NCBI GenBank assembly: GCA_017524405.1
Contig: JAFWSJ010000015.1
Location: 62,001-126,000 of the forward strand
Origin: Candidatus Saccharimonadota bacterium
GTDB lineage: Bacteria > Patescibacteriota > Saccharimonadia > Saccharimonadales > Saccharimonadaceae
Direction: 5' to 3'
DNA length: 64,000 nucleotides
Part shown: one piece after another, positions 58,145 to 64,000 of the stretch
Layout: each line of letters opens with the position of its first letter
Position numbering within the stretch: the first letter of the stretch is position 1
The notes under the pieces: model-generated
Told to the model about the DNA's origin: nothing
Databases searched by the model: none
Seen by the model: the letters and a program-made list of their open reading frames with translations, nothing else
Made by a program: the position numbers and the translations under genes

Positions 58145-58597
58145 TTTTTTCGCGATTCGCGTAAATGGTTCAATCAAGTCTTCTGGCTCGTCGTAGAAGA
58201 CGACTTCTTCTGCAACGTCTGCCATCGTCGACGAAATATCGCTGCCGGTTTTTGCAATCACGAAAACTGGCGTCCCGACCGCATAGCAAAAACCTGCGTT
58301 CATCCCGAGCCCCACGCCCTTTTCGCTAAACTCGATAATGTTACAGTCGCACTCACGCATCGCAGGAAATGCATAGTCGCGCATCAATTTCTTGCCGGCA
58401 GGAATTTCGGCCTCGCCCCATTTCTCGACGTCGCGCGCCATTAGGACAATATCGATGCCGGCTTTGTTCAGCGCCGCCTCGATTGCTTCGACCTTTGCGC
58501 GATCCGCGTCGCCATCATGAAATTTCAATGCAAAAAACGAAAGCACGCGTCCCGGTTTTCGTTTTTCTTCAATATTAACTCTTTGTGCTTCAGTCAT
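58130..58597 (-). CDS. Nucleoside 2-deoxyribosyltransferase-like protein
   Basis: 155 residues from ATG 58597, 6 nt after a TATACT box; the longer frame to 58663 crosses the promoter. Rossmann-like: SFFALKFHDGDADRAKVEAIEAALNKAGID, and ECDCNIIEFSEKGVGLGMNAGFCYAVGTPVFVI. The last segment is where the family has its catalytic Glu (ExGxA); here Asn stands in that position. It may bind nucleotides without the transferase reaction. Function uncertain. Confidence 0.68.
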   Translation of the reverse strand: MTEAQRVNIEEKRKPGRVLSFFALKFHDGDADRAKVEAIEAALNKAGIDIVLMARDVEKWGEAEIPAGKKLMRDYAFPAMRECDCNIIEFSEKGVGLGMNAGFCYAVGTPVFVIAKTGSDISSTMADVAEEVVFYDEPEDLIEPFTRIAKKLADK

Positions 58598-58603
58598 AGT
58601 ATT

Positions 58604-58611
58604 AGTATAAT
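58604..58611. promoter_or_regulatory. Overlapping divergent promoters (22-bp gap)
   Basis: Minus TATACT (58604-58609), 6 nt before 58597; plus TATAAT (58606-58611), 8 nt before 58620. The two boxes share four base pairs, so only one promoter can be occupied at a time. Confidence 0.72.
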
Positions 58612-58619
58612 ACGAACAA

Positions 58620-59789
58620 ATGAGTATCGAAATCAAGATTCGCGAAGATCTTCCGCTCGGCACCTGGCTCGGACTAGGCGGTGCCGTTACCGAGGCAACG
58701 GCCTATAATTTTTCGAAACTCAGTCCCGTCAAGCGAAAGAAGCTCCTCGATTCCTACTATGGCAAGGACGGCCTCGACTATCGTTGGTGCCGCCTAAGTA
58801 TTGGCAGTAACGATTTTTGTCTCAAATCCTATGAATATGATCTCAAGAATTTTTCTATCGACCACGACAAACAGTGGGTTATTCCGATGCTCAAGCAAAT
58901 CAAGAAGGACCTTACTTTTATTGCCGCGCCTTGGTCTCCGCCAAAGAAAATGAAAATCATTCCCAAATTGCGTTTTGGTGGTAGATTGAAGCCGTGGTGC
59001 TATGACGACTATGCGGATTTTGTCAAACTTTGGCTCGACGCCTACAAGGAAGAGGGCATCGAGATTGATTATCTTTCGCCGCAAAATGAGCCGCGCGCTC
59101 GTCAAATTTGGGAATCGTGCAAGTATTCTTATCGCGCCCAACGGAAACTCGCAGAAGCATTCAAGGACCTCGGCCCAAAGCTCCTGCTTTGGGATCATAA
59201 TAAAAAGCATTTGCTAAAAGTTGCCGACAAATTATTGCCGAACTCTCCTGCAGCCGGCCTTTGCTTCCATTGGTACGATGGTACACATCCGGATCAAATG
59301 TGGGCTGTCCACCAAAAGTATCCAGACAAAATGCTCGTCAGTTCCGAGATGTGCTGCGGCTTTTCTCCATACGACGAAGCAGATTGGCAGAAAGATGCGA
59401 AGCTCTATCTCGGCGAGCTCATGACTGATATTAATTGCGGCACTACCGCCTGGCTCGACTGGAACATGCTACTCGACTACCACGGCGGCCCGAGCTACTG
59501 CCACAACTTCGTCAAAAGCCCTGTCATTTTGAACGAAGCCGGTGACGATTTCATCCTCACGCCAATTTATGATGCGCTAAAATCTTTCGCGAAACTTTTC
59601 CCGGCCGGCAGCGAAATTGTGCGCTGCGACTTTGACTCGAACCAAATCGCCGCCGTCGCCCGCCGGACCAAAACCGGCTGCGATGTCATCGTCGCGAATC
59701 TTACTGCCGAGCCGCTCGAAATTTCGCTCGGCGGCAAAACAACCGTGCTCGCCCCATCCGAACTCAAGGCCATCAAAAACCCCCGCTAA
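58620..59789 (+). CDS. GH30-like glycoside hydrolase, cytoplasmic
   Basis: 389 residues. LGLGGAVTEATAYNF start, SPQNEPRARQIWE with Glu157 as acid/base, and LVSSEMCCGF with Glu243 as nucleophile match GH30 (glucosylceramidase/xylanase group); a beta domain (IVANLTAEPLEISLGG) follows. No signal peptide, so it would act inside the cell or on imported glycans. The enzyme could trim imported oligosaccharides or recycle glycolipids. A terminator overlaps its last codons. Confidence 0.83.
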   Translation: MSIEIKIREDLPLGTWLGLGGAVTEATAYNFSKLSPVKRKKLLDSYYGKDGLDYRWCRLSIGSNDFCLKSYEYDLKNFSIDHDKQWVIPMLKQIKKDLTFIAAPWSPPKKMKIIPKLRFGGRLKPWCYDDYADFVKLWLDAYKEEGIEIDYLSPQNEPRARQIWESCKYSYRAQRKLAEAFKDLGPKLLLWDHNKKHLLKVADKLLPNSPAAGLCFHWYDGTHPDQMWAVHQKYPDKMLVSSEMCCGFSPYDEADWQKDAKLYLGELMTDINCGTTAWLDWNMLLDYHGGPSYCHNFVKSPVILNEAGDDFILTPIYDALKSFAKLFPAGSEIVRCDFDSNQIAAVARRTKTGCDVIVANLTAEPLEISLGGKTTVLAPSELKAIKNPR

Positions 59790-59803
59790 CTTGCGGGGAT
59801 TTT
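59774..59803 (+). terminator. Terminator of the GH30 gene
   Basis: Stem CCCCGC, loop around the TAA stop, GCGGGG followed by ATTTT. It overlaps the stop codon (59787-59789). Confidence 0.75.
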
Positions 59804-59814
59804 AGGCGAGGAGA

Positions 59815-60585
59815 TCATCGCTTGCCGGTGTAAATTTCCCAAGGCTGGGACTCCCAGTTTACGAAATTTCCTTGGACGGAAAATTTCTCTAAGCCATCGC
59901 TGAGCAACATCAGCCGCTTGCGGTAGGCCTCGAATAAAATGTTGGCGATAAAGTCGAGTGTAGTTGCCACATTGATTTCTTCGAGAGAAGTCGGCAATCC
60001 TGCCTCAACGTCCTCTGGACTATAATTGCAGCCATCCACCAGATAACCGAAGCGTTCTTTGCGCTGAGCAGCATATTCGCTGTTGTTTACGACGATGCCG
60101 CCGTATTCGCGCAGCTTATCTCTACATCCGATGAATGGAACGTCGTCCCAGGGGATGGTGTACCTTTCGTGCACCGCGAGGCCCTGCGTTATTTCATGCG
60201 CATCGAAGCCCTTACCGACGAACTCAATGATGACTTCCTGGTCGACATTGAAGAGCACGTTGAATCCTCCATCGTAATTATACCGGCGGCAGTTATTTTT
60301 CGGCTCCATCAAGAGCACGACGCCGCCATGCTCCTGAGCCGCTTCGATCAAACGGGGAATGTCGTCGACGTTGCCACTAGCCCCAATTGTTCGAAAGGCT
60401 GTCGTCTTGGCTCCAACCGGCCAGTCGATACGCGTAAGCACGAACTTGCCATAGTCGTCTTTGACTTCGAGCCAGTCGTCAAGCGTTTCGAGGATAGTCA
60501 ATTTGCCGAAAGGGACTTTCTTGGGGAAATACTTCCTCGCAAGTTCGGCGCCGCGCGCCTTGCCGTATTTCATGGGATCTAACAT
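59815..60585 (-). CDS. Conserved-looking cytoplasmic protein, unknown
   Basis: 256 residues from ATG 60585, fixed by a perfect AGGAGGTGATT about 5 nt upstream; the longer frame to 60663 lacks this. No membrane segments. LTRIDWPVGAKTTAFRTIGASGNVDDIPRLIEAAQEHGGVVLLMEPKNN, YDGGFNVLFNVDQEVIIEFVGKGFDAHEITQG and HERYTIPWDDVPF may be an ATP-grasp-like or NTP-binding fold, but nothing was identified. Divergent from the HD-domain gene, which shares its strong-ribosome-site style. Confidence 0.7.
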   Translation of the reverse strand: MLDPMKYGKARGAELARKYFPKKVPFGKLTILETLDDWLEVKDDYGKFVLTRIDWPVGAKTTAFRTIGASGNVDDIPRLIEAAQEHGGVVLLMEPKNNCRRYNYDGGFNVLFNVDQEVIIEFVGKGFDAHEITQGLAVHERYTIPWDDVPFIGCRDKLREYGGIVVNNSEYAAQRKERFGYLVDGCNYSPEDVEAGLPTSLEEINVATTLDFIANILFEAYRKRLMLLSDGLEKFSVQGNFVNWESQPWEIYTGKR

Positions 60586-60675
60586 ATAATCACCTCCTAA
60601 GATGCGAATTCCCACCAAATTTATAATATTATGGCATTTTCCGCGCAAAAATGCAAGAGCCACCCCTGTTAGCCA

Positions 60676-60704
60676 TTGACTTTTAGGCCAATCTGTGATA
60701 TAAT
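60676..60704 (+). promoter_or_regulatory. Canonical promoter of the HD-domain gene
   Basis: TTGACT, 17-bp spacer, TATAAT; leader about 40 nt with AAAGGAG. Confidence 0.85.
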
Positions 60705-60750
60705 AATATAGTTTTAGGTTACGCTATTGCAGTTTAGAAAGGAGAAACCT

Positions 60751-61605
60751 ATGAACCTTAAGGACTTTATTACAGGACTACCATTGGATAAGGCTTACTA
60801 TAATGCTGCCTTTGCCTACCTCGAAGAGCGCGAAGCGCCTCCGATGTGGGTTGATCGCCTCGAGATTATTTGTTCTCAAAGTCTCGATATGGAACAAGCC
60901 TACGATTTTCTCGATAAAGAAGATCTTCTTTTCGGTGAAATCTATGGCAAATGGGCCAAGGAACTCGTTGACGGGCGTTGGCATTATACGTATCCGTTCG
61001 TCGAAGGCCAGCAGATTCCAGATGGCATCAAAGAAGTTGTCGGGCCTGTTGGCACGCAAACCTCGAAATGGCATAAGGAATCGCTTAAGCAACATGCCGC
61101 TTACGTGGTCGCCAACCTCGTAAAGGAAACTGATCTCGACGTCGAAACGGCGGTTCGTCTCGGTGTTCTACACGATGTTGGCAAGAAGTACACTTCAGCC
61201 ACAAACAAGCACGGCGGTATTTGTTGTCATGAGCATGCAAAGGTTAGTGCAGTTATTGCTAGCTGCTGGCTTCATAAGCTTCCGCCAGAACAAAGGAAGA
61301 CGGTCTTCGCGGTTATTTATGCTCACATGTTCCCGCAGAACGAGTGGAGCCCCGAGAAAAAGCAGTCGCTTAATCGCGCAACCCTAGCGGATCACCACAG
61401 GCTTTATCGCGGTCCGGAGCAGGCCAAGGCAGGCTTCTATAAAGAGCTTGTTTCATTCTTGAACGGCGACGTTCATTGGGCTGATAGAATCATGGACCTC
61501 ATCTACGCCTTCGCAAAATGCGACAAGGGTATTACGGAGTTCACTCCTGACGTACTCGAGCGCATTAAGCTTGGCGAAGCGATTATTCGCGGCGCAAAAA
61601 TCTAA
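60751..61605 (+). CDS. HD-domain phosphohydrolase
   Basis: 284 residues from ATG 60751 (AAAGGAG 8 nt upstream). A His (115) followed by the HD pair VLHDVGKKY (141-142) and a distal metal His/Asp set (HMF region, TLADHHRLYR) define an HD metal-dependent phosphohydrolase; the tail is helical. Such enzymes act on nucleotides or cyclic dinucleotides; the substrate is unknown. It has a canonical promoter and a terminator. Confidence 0.82.
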   Translation: MNLKDFITGLPLDKAYYNAAFAYLEEREAPPMWVDRLEIICSQSLDMEQAYDFLDKEDLLFGEIYGKWAKELVDGRWHYTYPFVEGQQIPDGIKEVVGPVGTQTSKWHKESLKQHAAYVVANLVKETDLDVETAVRLGVLHDVGKKYTSATNKHGGICCHEHAKVSAVIASCWLHKLPPEQRKTVFAVIYAHMFPQNEWSPEKKQSLNRATLADHHRLYRGPEQAKAGFYKELVSFLNGDVHWADRIMDLIYAFAKCDKGITEFTPDVLERIKLGEAIIRGAKI

Positions 61606-61612
61606 TGTCCTC

Positions 61613-61651
61613 AAAAAAATAACCCTTGGTTTCGGCCGGGGGCTATTTTTT
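61613..61651 (+). terminator. Terminator of the HD-domain gene
   Basis: AAAAAATA(A)CCC, loop, GGGGCTATTTTTT: imperfect stem with one mismatch and a T-run. Confidence 0.75.
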
Positions 61652-61667
61652 GCCCAAAATGCCGGTT

Positions 61668-61745
61668 TGATAATCAAAAAGATTTCAGGACATGTGCCTG
61701 AAAAAAATAAAAAGAAATCCGCGACATGTGCGTGGATTTCTTATC
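61668..61745 (-). terminator. Two tandem hairpins with the same 7-nt loop
   Basis: Hairpin A: TTTCAGG-ACATGTG-CCTGAAA (61683-61703). Hairpin B: AAATCC(G)CG-ACATGTG-CG(T)GGATTT (about 61715-61739). Stems differ but the loop is identical and carries the palindrome ACATGT. On minus each stem is followed by a T-rich run, so they may be tandem terminators for the tRNA at 61804. Confidence 0.6.
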
Positions 61746-61764
61746 ATAATTAGTTCTTTTGACG

Positions 61765-61797
61765 TCGGGAACTTTTCTTCCGAAGAAAAGTGCCCGA
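61765..61797. repeat. Long perfect-arm hairpin next to tRNA 3' end
   Basis: TCGGG(A)ACTTTTCTT, 3-base loop, AAGAAAAGT(G)CCCGA: 5 bp, one mismatch, 9 bp. It ends 6 bp before the tRNA 3' CCA. Might be a processing or termination signal on minus, though no T-run follows directly. Confidence 0.6.
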
Positions 61798-61803
61798 TTC
61801 CCC

Positions 61804-61879
61804 TGGTGGGGGCACCTGGGCTTGAACCAGGGACCAATCGGTTATGAGCCGACTGCTCTAACCACTGAGCTATGCCCCC
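61804..61879 (-). tRNA. tRNA with CAT anticodon (Met elongator or Ile2)
   Basis: 76 nt with encoded CCA. Acceptor GGGGGCA/TGCCCCC, D-arm AGCTC-AGTGGTTA-GAGC, anticodon loop CTCATAA, T-arm CCTGG-TTCAAGC-CCAGG. D-loop and variable-loop sequences resemble bacterial tRNA-Ile2, whose CAT is modified to lysidine, so isoleucine identity is as likely as methionine. Confidence 0.9.
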
Positions 61880-61928
61880 ATACCATCTTATTCTATCACA
61901 AACGGCAGATAGCCCTAACCATATGCGG

Positions 61929-61934
61929 TATAAT
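61929..61934 (+). promoter_or_regulatory. Leaderless promoter of the DivIC/FtsL gene
   Basis: TATAAT, 7 nt before ATG 61942; divergent from the tRNA promoter (minus TAGAAT near 61890). Confidence 0.75.
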
Positions 61935-61941
61935 AGGACAT

Positions 61942-62358
61942 ATGGAGAGGATCAAGACGGAACTCAGGCGTCTCCGCTATTATTCGAAGAAGGATATTTT
62001 TACCTTCACGAACATCGCTACGGCGGTAGCTCTCATTTTCGCTGTCGCTTGCGTCTATAGCACGGTTACTGCCACTACTCGCAACTGGCAGCTTGAGCAG
62101 AAGCTGAGCAATCTCCGCCTCGAAAAGACTCGCCTTCAAATCGAAGTCGACACTCTCGAACTCGAGCAGAAGTATTACAATACCGAAGAATACCTCGAAA
62201 TCATGGCCCGCAGCAAGGACGGCAAAATGCTCGAAGGCGAAACCATGGTCGTCCTCCCGAAAAACTCCGAAAAAGCCATCAACAAATACGCCGACATCGA
62301 CAAAGCCGAGCAGAAGCGCAGCAACTTCAAGGAATGGCTTGACTTTCTATTCGGTTAA
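61942..62358 (+). CDS. DivIC/FtsL-type septum protein
   Basis: 138 residues from ATG 61942; the longer frame reads through the opposite-strand tRNA. One membrane helix (about 23-44, FTNIATAVALIFAVACVYSTV), then a leucine-zipper-like coiled coil (LEQKLSNLRLEKTRLQIEVDTLELEQKYYNTEEYLE). Together with FtsB/FtsQ-like partners it would link divisome assembly to the membrane. FtsL versus DivIC cannot be settled. Its 3' end contains the -35 box of the initiator tRNA. Confidence 0.82.
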   Translation: MERIKTELRRLRYYSKKDIFTFTNIATAVALIFAVACVYSTVTATTRNWQLEQKLSNLRLEKTRLQIEVDTLELEQKYYNTEEYLEIMARSKDGKMLEGETMVVLPKNSEKAINKYADIDKAEQKRSNFKEWLDFLFG

Positions 62359-62367
62359 AGCTATAAT
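62339..62367 (+). promoter_or_regulatory. Initiator tRNA promoter
   Basis: TTGACT (in the last codons of the upstream gene), 17-bp spacer, TATAAT; the tRNA starts 13 nt after the -10. Confidence 0.88.
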
Positions 62368-62379
62368 AGAGAGCATCGT

Positions 62380-62456
62380 CGCGGGGTAGAGCAGCCCGGT
62401 AGCTCGTCTGGCCCATAACCAGAAGGTCGTTGGTTCAAATCCAACCCCCGCCACCA
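62380..62456 (+). tRNA. Initiator tRNA-fMet (CAT), atypical
   Basis: 77 nt with encoded CCA. Acceptor CGCGGGG/CCCCGCC leaves C1 opposite C72 (E. coli: C1-A72), keeping the unpaired end that marks initiators. A11-T24 in the D-stem agrees. The anticodon stem is TCTGG/CCAGA, so the usual three G-C pairs become T-A, G-C, G-C; position 33 is C instead of the near-universal U. Anticodon CAT. Confidence 0.92.
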
Positions 62457-62467
62457 AGTTTTAGAAG

Positions 62468-62493
62468 ACTAGCGAAATGCTAGTTATTTTTTT
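62468..62493 (+). terminator. Terminator of the initiator tRNA
   Basis: ACTAGC, 5-base loop, GCTAGT, then T-run. Confidence 0.85.
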
Positions 62494-63859
62494 ATGAATT
62501 CTGGATTCGTTCTGCGGCGCTGCGGATCAATTCGCCCCAGCTACTCATCACGTGCGGCACGGCCGCGATTTCTTCGGCAGTCATTTCGTAACGCACTGCA
62601 TATGCGAGTTCCTGTGCAACAATGCTTGCGTCTGGCGACATCACGGTTCCTCCGATAAGAACGCCGGACTTGTTGAAAATCAGTTTCACGATGCCATCAT
62701 AGTAATCGCTGACGATTGCTTTCTGAGAAGCGGCGAGCGGCATCACAATCTTCTTAATCTTGCGATCGCGGCGGATGCAATCATCCTCGCTAACGCCAAC
62801 CTGTGCAATTTCTGGATAAGTATTTGTAACACGAATCATGCCGACATCGTTGCGGATTGCCTTGGAACGACCGATGATATGTGCCGCTGCAACGCGAGCA
62901 TCGAACACGGCTTTCGCCATCGAACTATCGCCGCCGGTAACGTCACCAGCAGCATAAATTGTCTTCACATTCGTCATCATCGTCTCATCGACTTTGATGC
63001 CTTTCTTTGAATAGGCGATGCCAGTGTTATCGAGGCCGAGATCGACATTTGGTGCGCTGCCAGTGCAGAGCAAGACTGCGTCGACTTTTACGACTTTTTC
63101 CTGACCGCCACGCATGAAGACGACCTTCGTCTCGGCGCCCTCTCTCTCGAGCGCTATAACGCGTGACTGTGTCAAAACCTTGATCCCATCGCGGTTAAAA
63201 ATCTCATCAAGTACTTGTCCAACTTCTTCCTCTTCGCGCGGAAGTAGCCTACCGGCAATATCAGCGATAATAACGTCGCTGCCGAGTGCGCCAAAATACT
63301 GCGCCATCTCGCAGCCAGTCGAACCGGCGCCTACTACGAAAATCGAGCGCGGCATGCGCGGAATATCAAGTGCAGTGCTAGGCAATAAGTAGTTTACGTC
63401 CGGATTAATTTTGATGCCGGTGTCGGCGGTTGATGCGCCAGTTGCGATCAAGAATTTCTTTGCGCGATAACTTTCGGAACCAACGCTTATTTCTTCTTTT
63501 GACAAGAAACGAGCAAAGCCATGAATGCAAGTAATGCCAGCATCTTCAAAATTCTTTTTACTATTGGCGCCAGAACGCTTTGCGGCAATATTCTTCCAGT
63601 TTGCGAGAGTAGGGTAATTATAACGAAGGGCTCCGCTCGAAATGCCGAAGCGCGCGCCATCAATCGCGTGCTTGTAAGTCATCGCGGTGTTCATTGCTGC
63701 GCCGAATGGCACGTTGGTTTCATTGAGGCTCGAACCGCCCCATTTATTTGCCTCGACAAGCGCGACTTTCAGGCCGGATTTGGCTGCAATCAAAGCCGCT
63801 TCGCCACCCGCGTCTCCACTTCCGATTACGATTAAATCAAAGTCAAAACGTTTTTTCAT
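62492..63859 (-). CDS. Pyridine nucleotide-disulfide oxidoreductase-like flavoprotein lacking the redox Cys pair
   Basis: 455 residues. FAD motif LIVIGSGDAGGEAALIAAKSG, NAD(P) motif FVVGAGSTGCEMAQYFGALG, and TIYAAGDVTGG follow the dihydrolipoamide/mercuric reductase plan; the C-terminus has a PHVMSSWGE stretch like the His-Glu base of that group. But the disulfide region reads GGSSLNETNVP (41-51): Ser44 and Asn49 replace both Cys. It therefore cannot use the normal thiol relay. A direct flavin-to-acceptor reduction is possible. A stop of the preceding partial gene sits 1 bp upstream. Confidence 0.86.
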   Translation of the reverse strand: MKKRFDFDLIVIGSGDAGGEAALIAAKSGLKVALVEANKWGGSSLNETNVPFGAAMNTAMTYKHAIDGARFGISSGALRYNYPTLANWKNIAAKRSGANSKKNFEDAGITCIHGFARFLSKEEISVGSESYRAKKFLIATGASTADTGIKINPDVNYLLPSTALDIPRMPRSIFVVGAGSTGCEMAQYFGALGSDVIIADIAGRLLPREEEEVGQVLDEIFNRDGIKVLTQSRVIALEREGAETKVVFMRGGQEKVVKVDAVLLCTGSAPNVDLGLDNTGIAYSKKGIKVDETMMTNVKTIYAAGDVTGGDSSMAKAVFDARVAAAHIIGRSKAIRNDVGMIRVTNTYPEIAQVGVSEDDCIRRDRKIKKIVMPLAASQKAIVSDYYDGIVKLIFNKSGVLIGGTVMSPDASIVAQELAYAVRYEMTAEEIAAVPHVMSSWGELIRSAAERIQNS

Positions 63860-63860
63860 C

Positions 63861-64000
63861 TTATATTATTTTATCATGATTCCGATAAGCAAAAGCGAGA
63901 TTCGGCTCGAGCACTTTGAGCTCCTTTACGATCTGCTTGCGGAGATCATCCTCCGTTATTAACTCTTTGTCGGCAATCCACTTGTCGATATTTTTGACGA
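63861..64000 (-). CDS. Partial gene at window edge, possible ATP-cone C-terminus
   Basis: Open minus-strand frame from the window edge to TAA at 63861-63863, one base before the flavoprotein ATG. The visible 46 residues end with ELITEDDLRKQIVKELKVLEPNLAFAYRNHDKII. The helical ITEDDLRKQIVKELKVL..NLAFAYRN pattern is similar to the end of ATP-cone domains found in NrdR and ribonucleotide reductases, but this is only a weak resemblance. It would be transcribed together with the flavoprotein gene. Confidence 0.5.
   Translation of the reverse strand, partial: VKNIDKWIADKELITEDDLRKQIVKELKVLEPNLAFAYRNHDKII

Noticed and set aside
62492..63859. Sequencing error or frameshift removing the Cys pair of the flavoprotein
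   Set aside because: The frame is intact, flanking residues align well with the family, and two separate codons would have to be wrong.
63877..63962. 28-codon plus-strand frame at the window end
   Set aside because: It lies antisense to the longer open minus-strand frame that ends 1 bp before the flavoprotein gene, which is the better gene model.
1..64000. Alternative genetic code (UGA as Gly or Trp)
   Set aside because: Several genes end with UGA (for example dus) without loss of conserved domains, and no conserved residue needs an in-frame UGA.
1..64000. CRISPR array, insertion sequence or prophage
   Set aside because: No regularly spaced repeats, transposase, integrase or phage structural genes were seen.

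Overview
The window looks like a chromosome segment around the replication origin of a streamlined Patescibacterium, most likely a Candidatus Saccharibacteria (TM7) relative. This rests on gene repertoire and style only: tightly packed genes, many with no ribosome binding site, lineage-type small membrane proteins, an exopolysaccharide and adhesin cell-surface programme, GatCAB-dependent amidation, and no amino-acid, lipid or cofactor biosynthesis. The standard genetic code fits every gene. No rRNA, CRISPR array, insertion sequence or prophage was seen.

Layout. 1-1527: end of a secreted NlpC/P60-type hydrolase and a PEGA-type membrane protein. 1511-7520: origin block, with recF, dnaN and dnaA leftward and rpmH, rnpA, yidC and jag rightward; DnaA-box-like sites lie on both sides of dnaA, and a B. 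subtilis-like unwinding element (two boxes, GC, five DnaA-trios) sits between dnaN and dnaA. 7705-16609: surface polysaccharide cluster (LCP ligase, galE, Wzz-like protein, two GT2 enzymes, Wzx, Glf, Wzy-like polymerase) that implies a galactofuranose-containing polymer. 16631-23366: secreted lysozyme-like/ricin-lectin protein, a membrane-anchored partner, a 1005-residue membrane protein and a lipoprotein with a structured leader. 23521-27833: dus, hydrolase, CBS protein, EamA transporter and a CIRCE-controlled J-protein. 27882-35118 (minus strand): gatC-gatA-HEPN-like-gatB-galU operon, an XRE-MurA fusion and yebC. 35275-48480: recA-recX, two glycosyltransferases, smpB, aspS, murC, a LexA-like protein without peptidase, a priming sugar-phosphate transferase and GtrA. 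48719-64000: tRNA-Asn, tandem MucBP adhesins, glmS, ABC exporter, AEC transporter, GH30 hydrolase, HD hydrolase, tRNA(CAT), DivIC/FtsL, an unusual initiator tRNA and a flavoprotein oxidoreductase lacking its redox cysteines.

Two global properties stand out. First, about twenty genes carry a -10 box (often an extended TGn-TATAAT) ending only 6-8 nt before their start codon, so the predicted transcript starts at or next to the AUG; leaderless translation seems a main initiation mode, with Shine-Dalgarno sites reserved for operon-internal genes and a minority of others. Second, packing is extreme: convergent genes overlap at their 3' ends and divergent pairs share intergenic spaces of 19-52 bp that hold both promoters.

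Functionally, the window couples replication and recombination (dnaA, dnaN, recF, recA, recX) with envelope building (murA-like, murC, glmS, galU, galE, glf, wzx, wzy, LCP) and host-facing surface proteins (MucBP adhesins, lectin/lysozyme-like protein), as expected for an episymbiont living on another bacterium.
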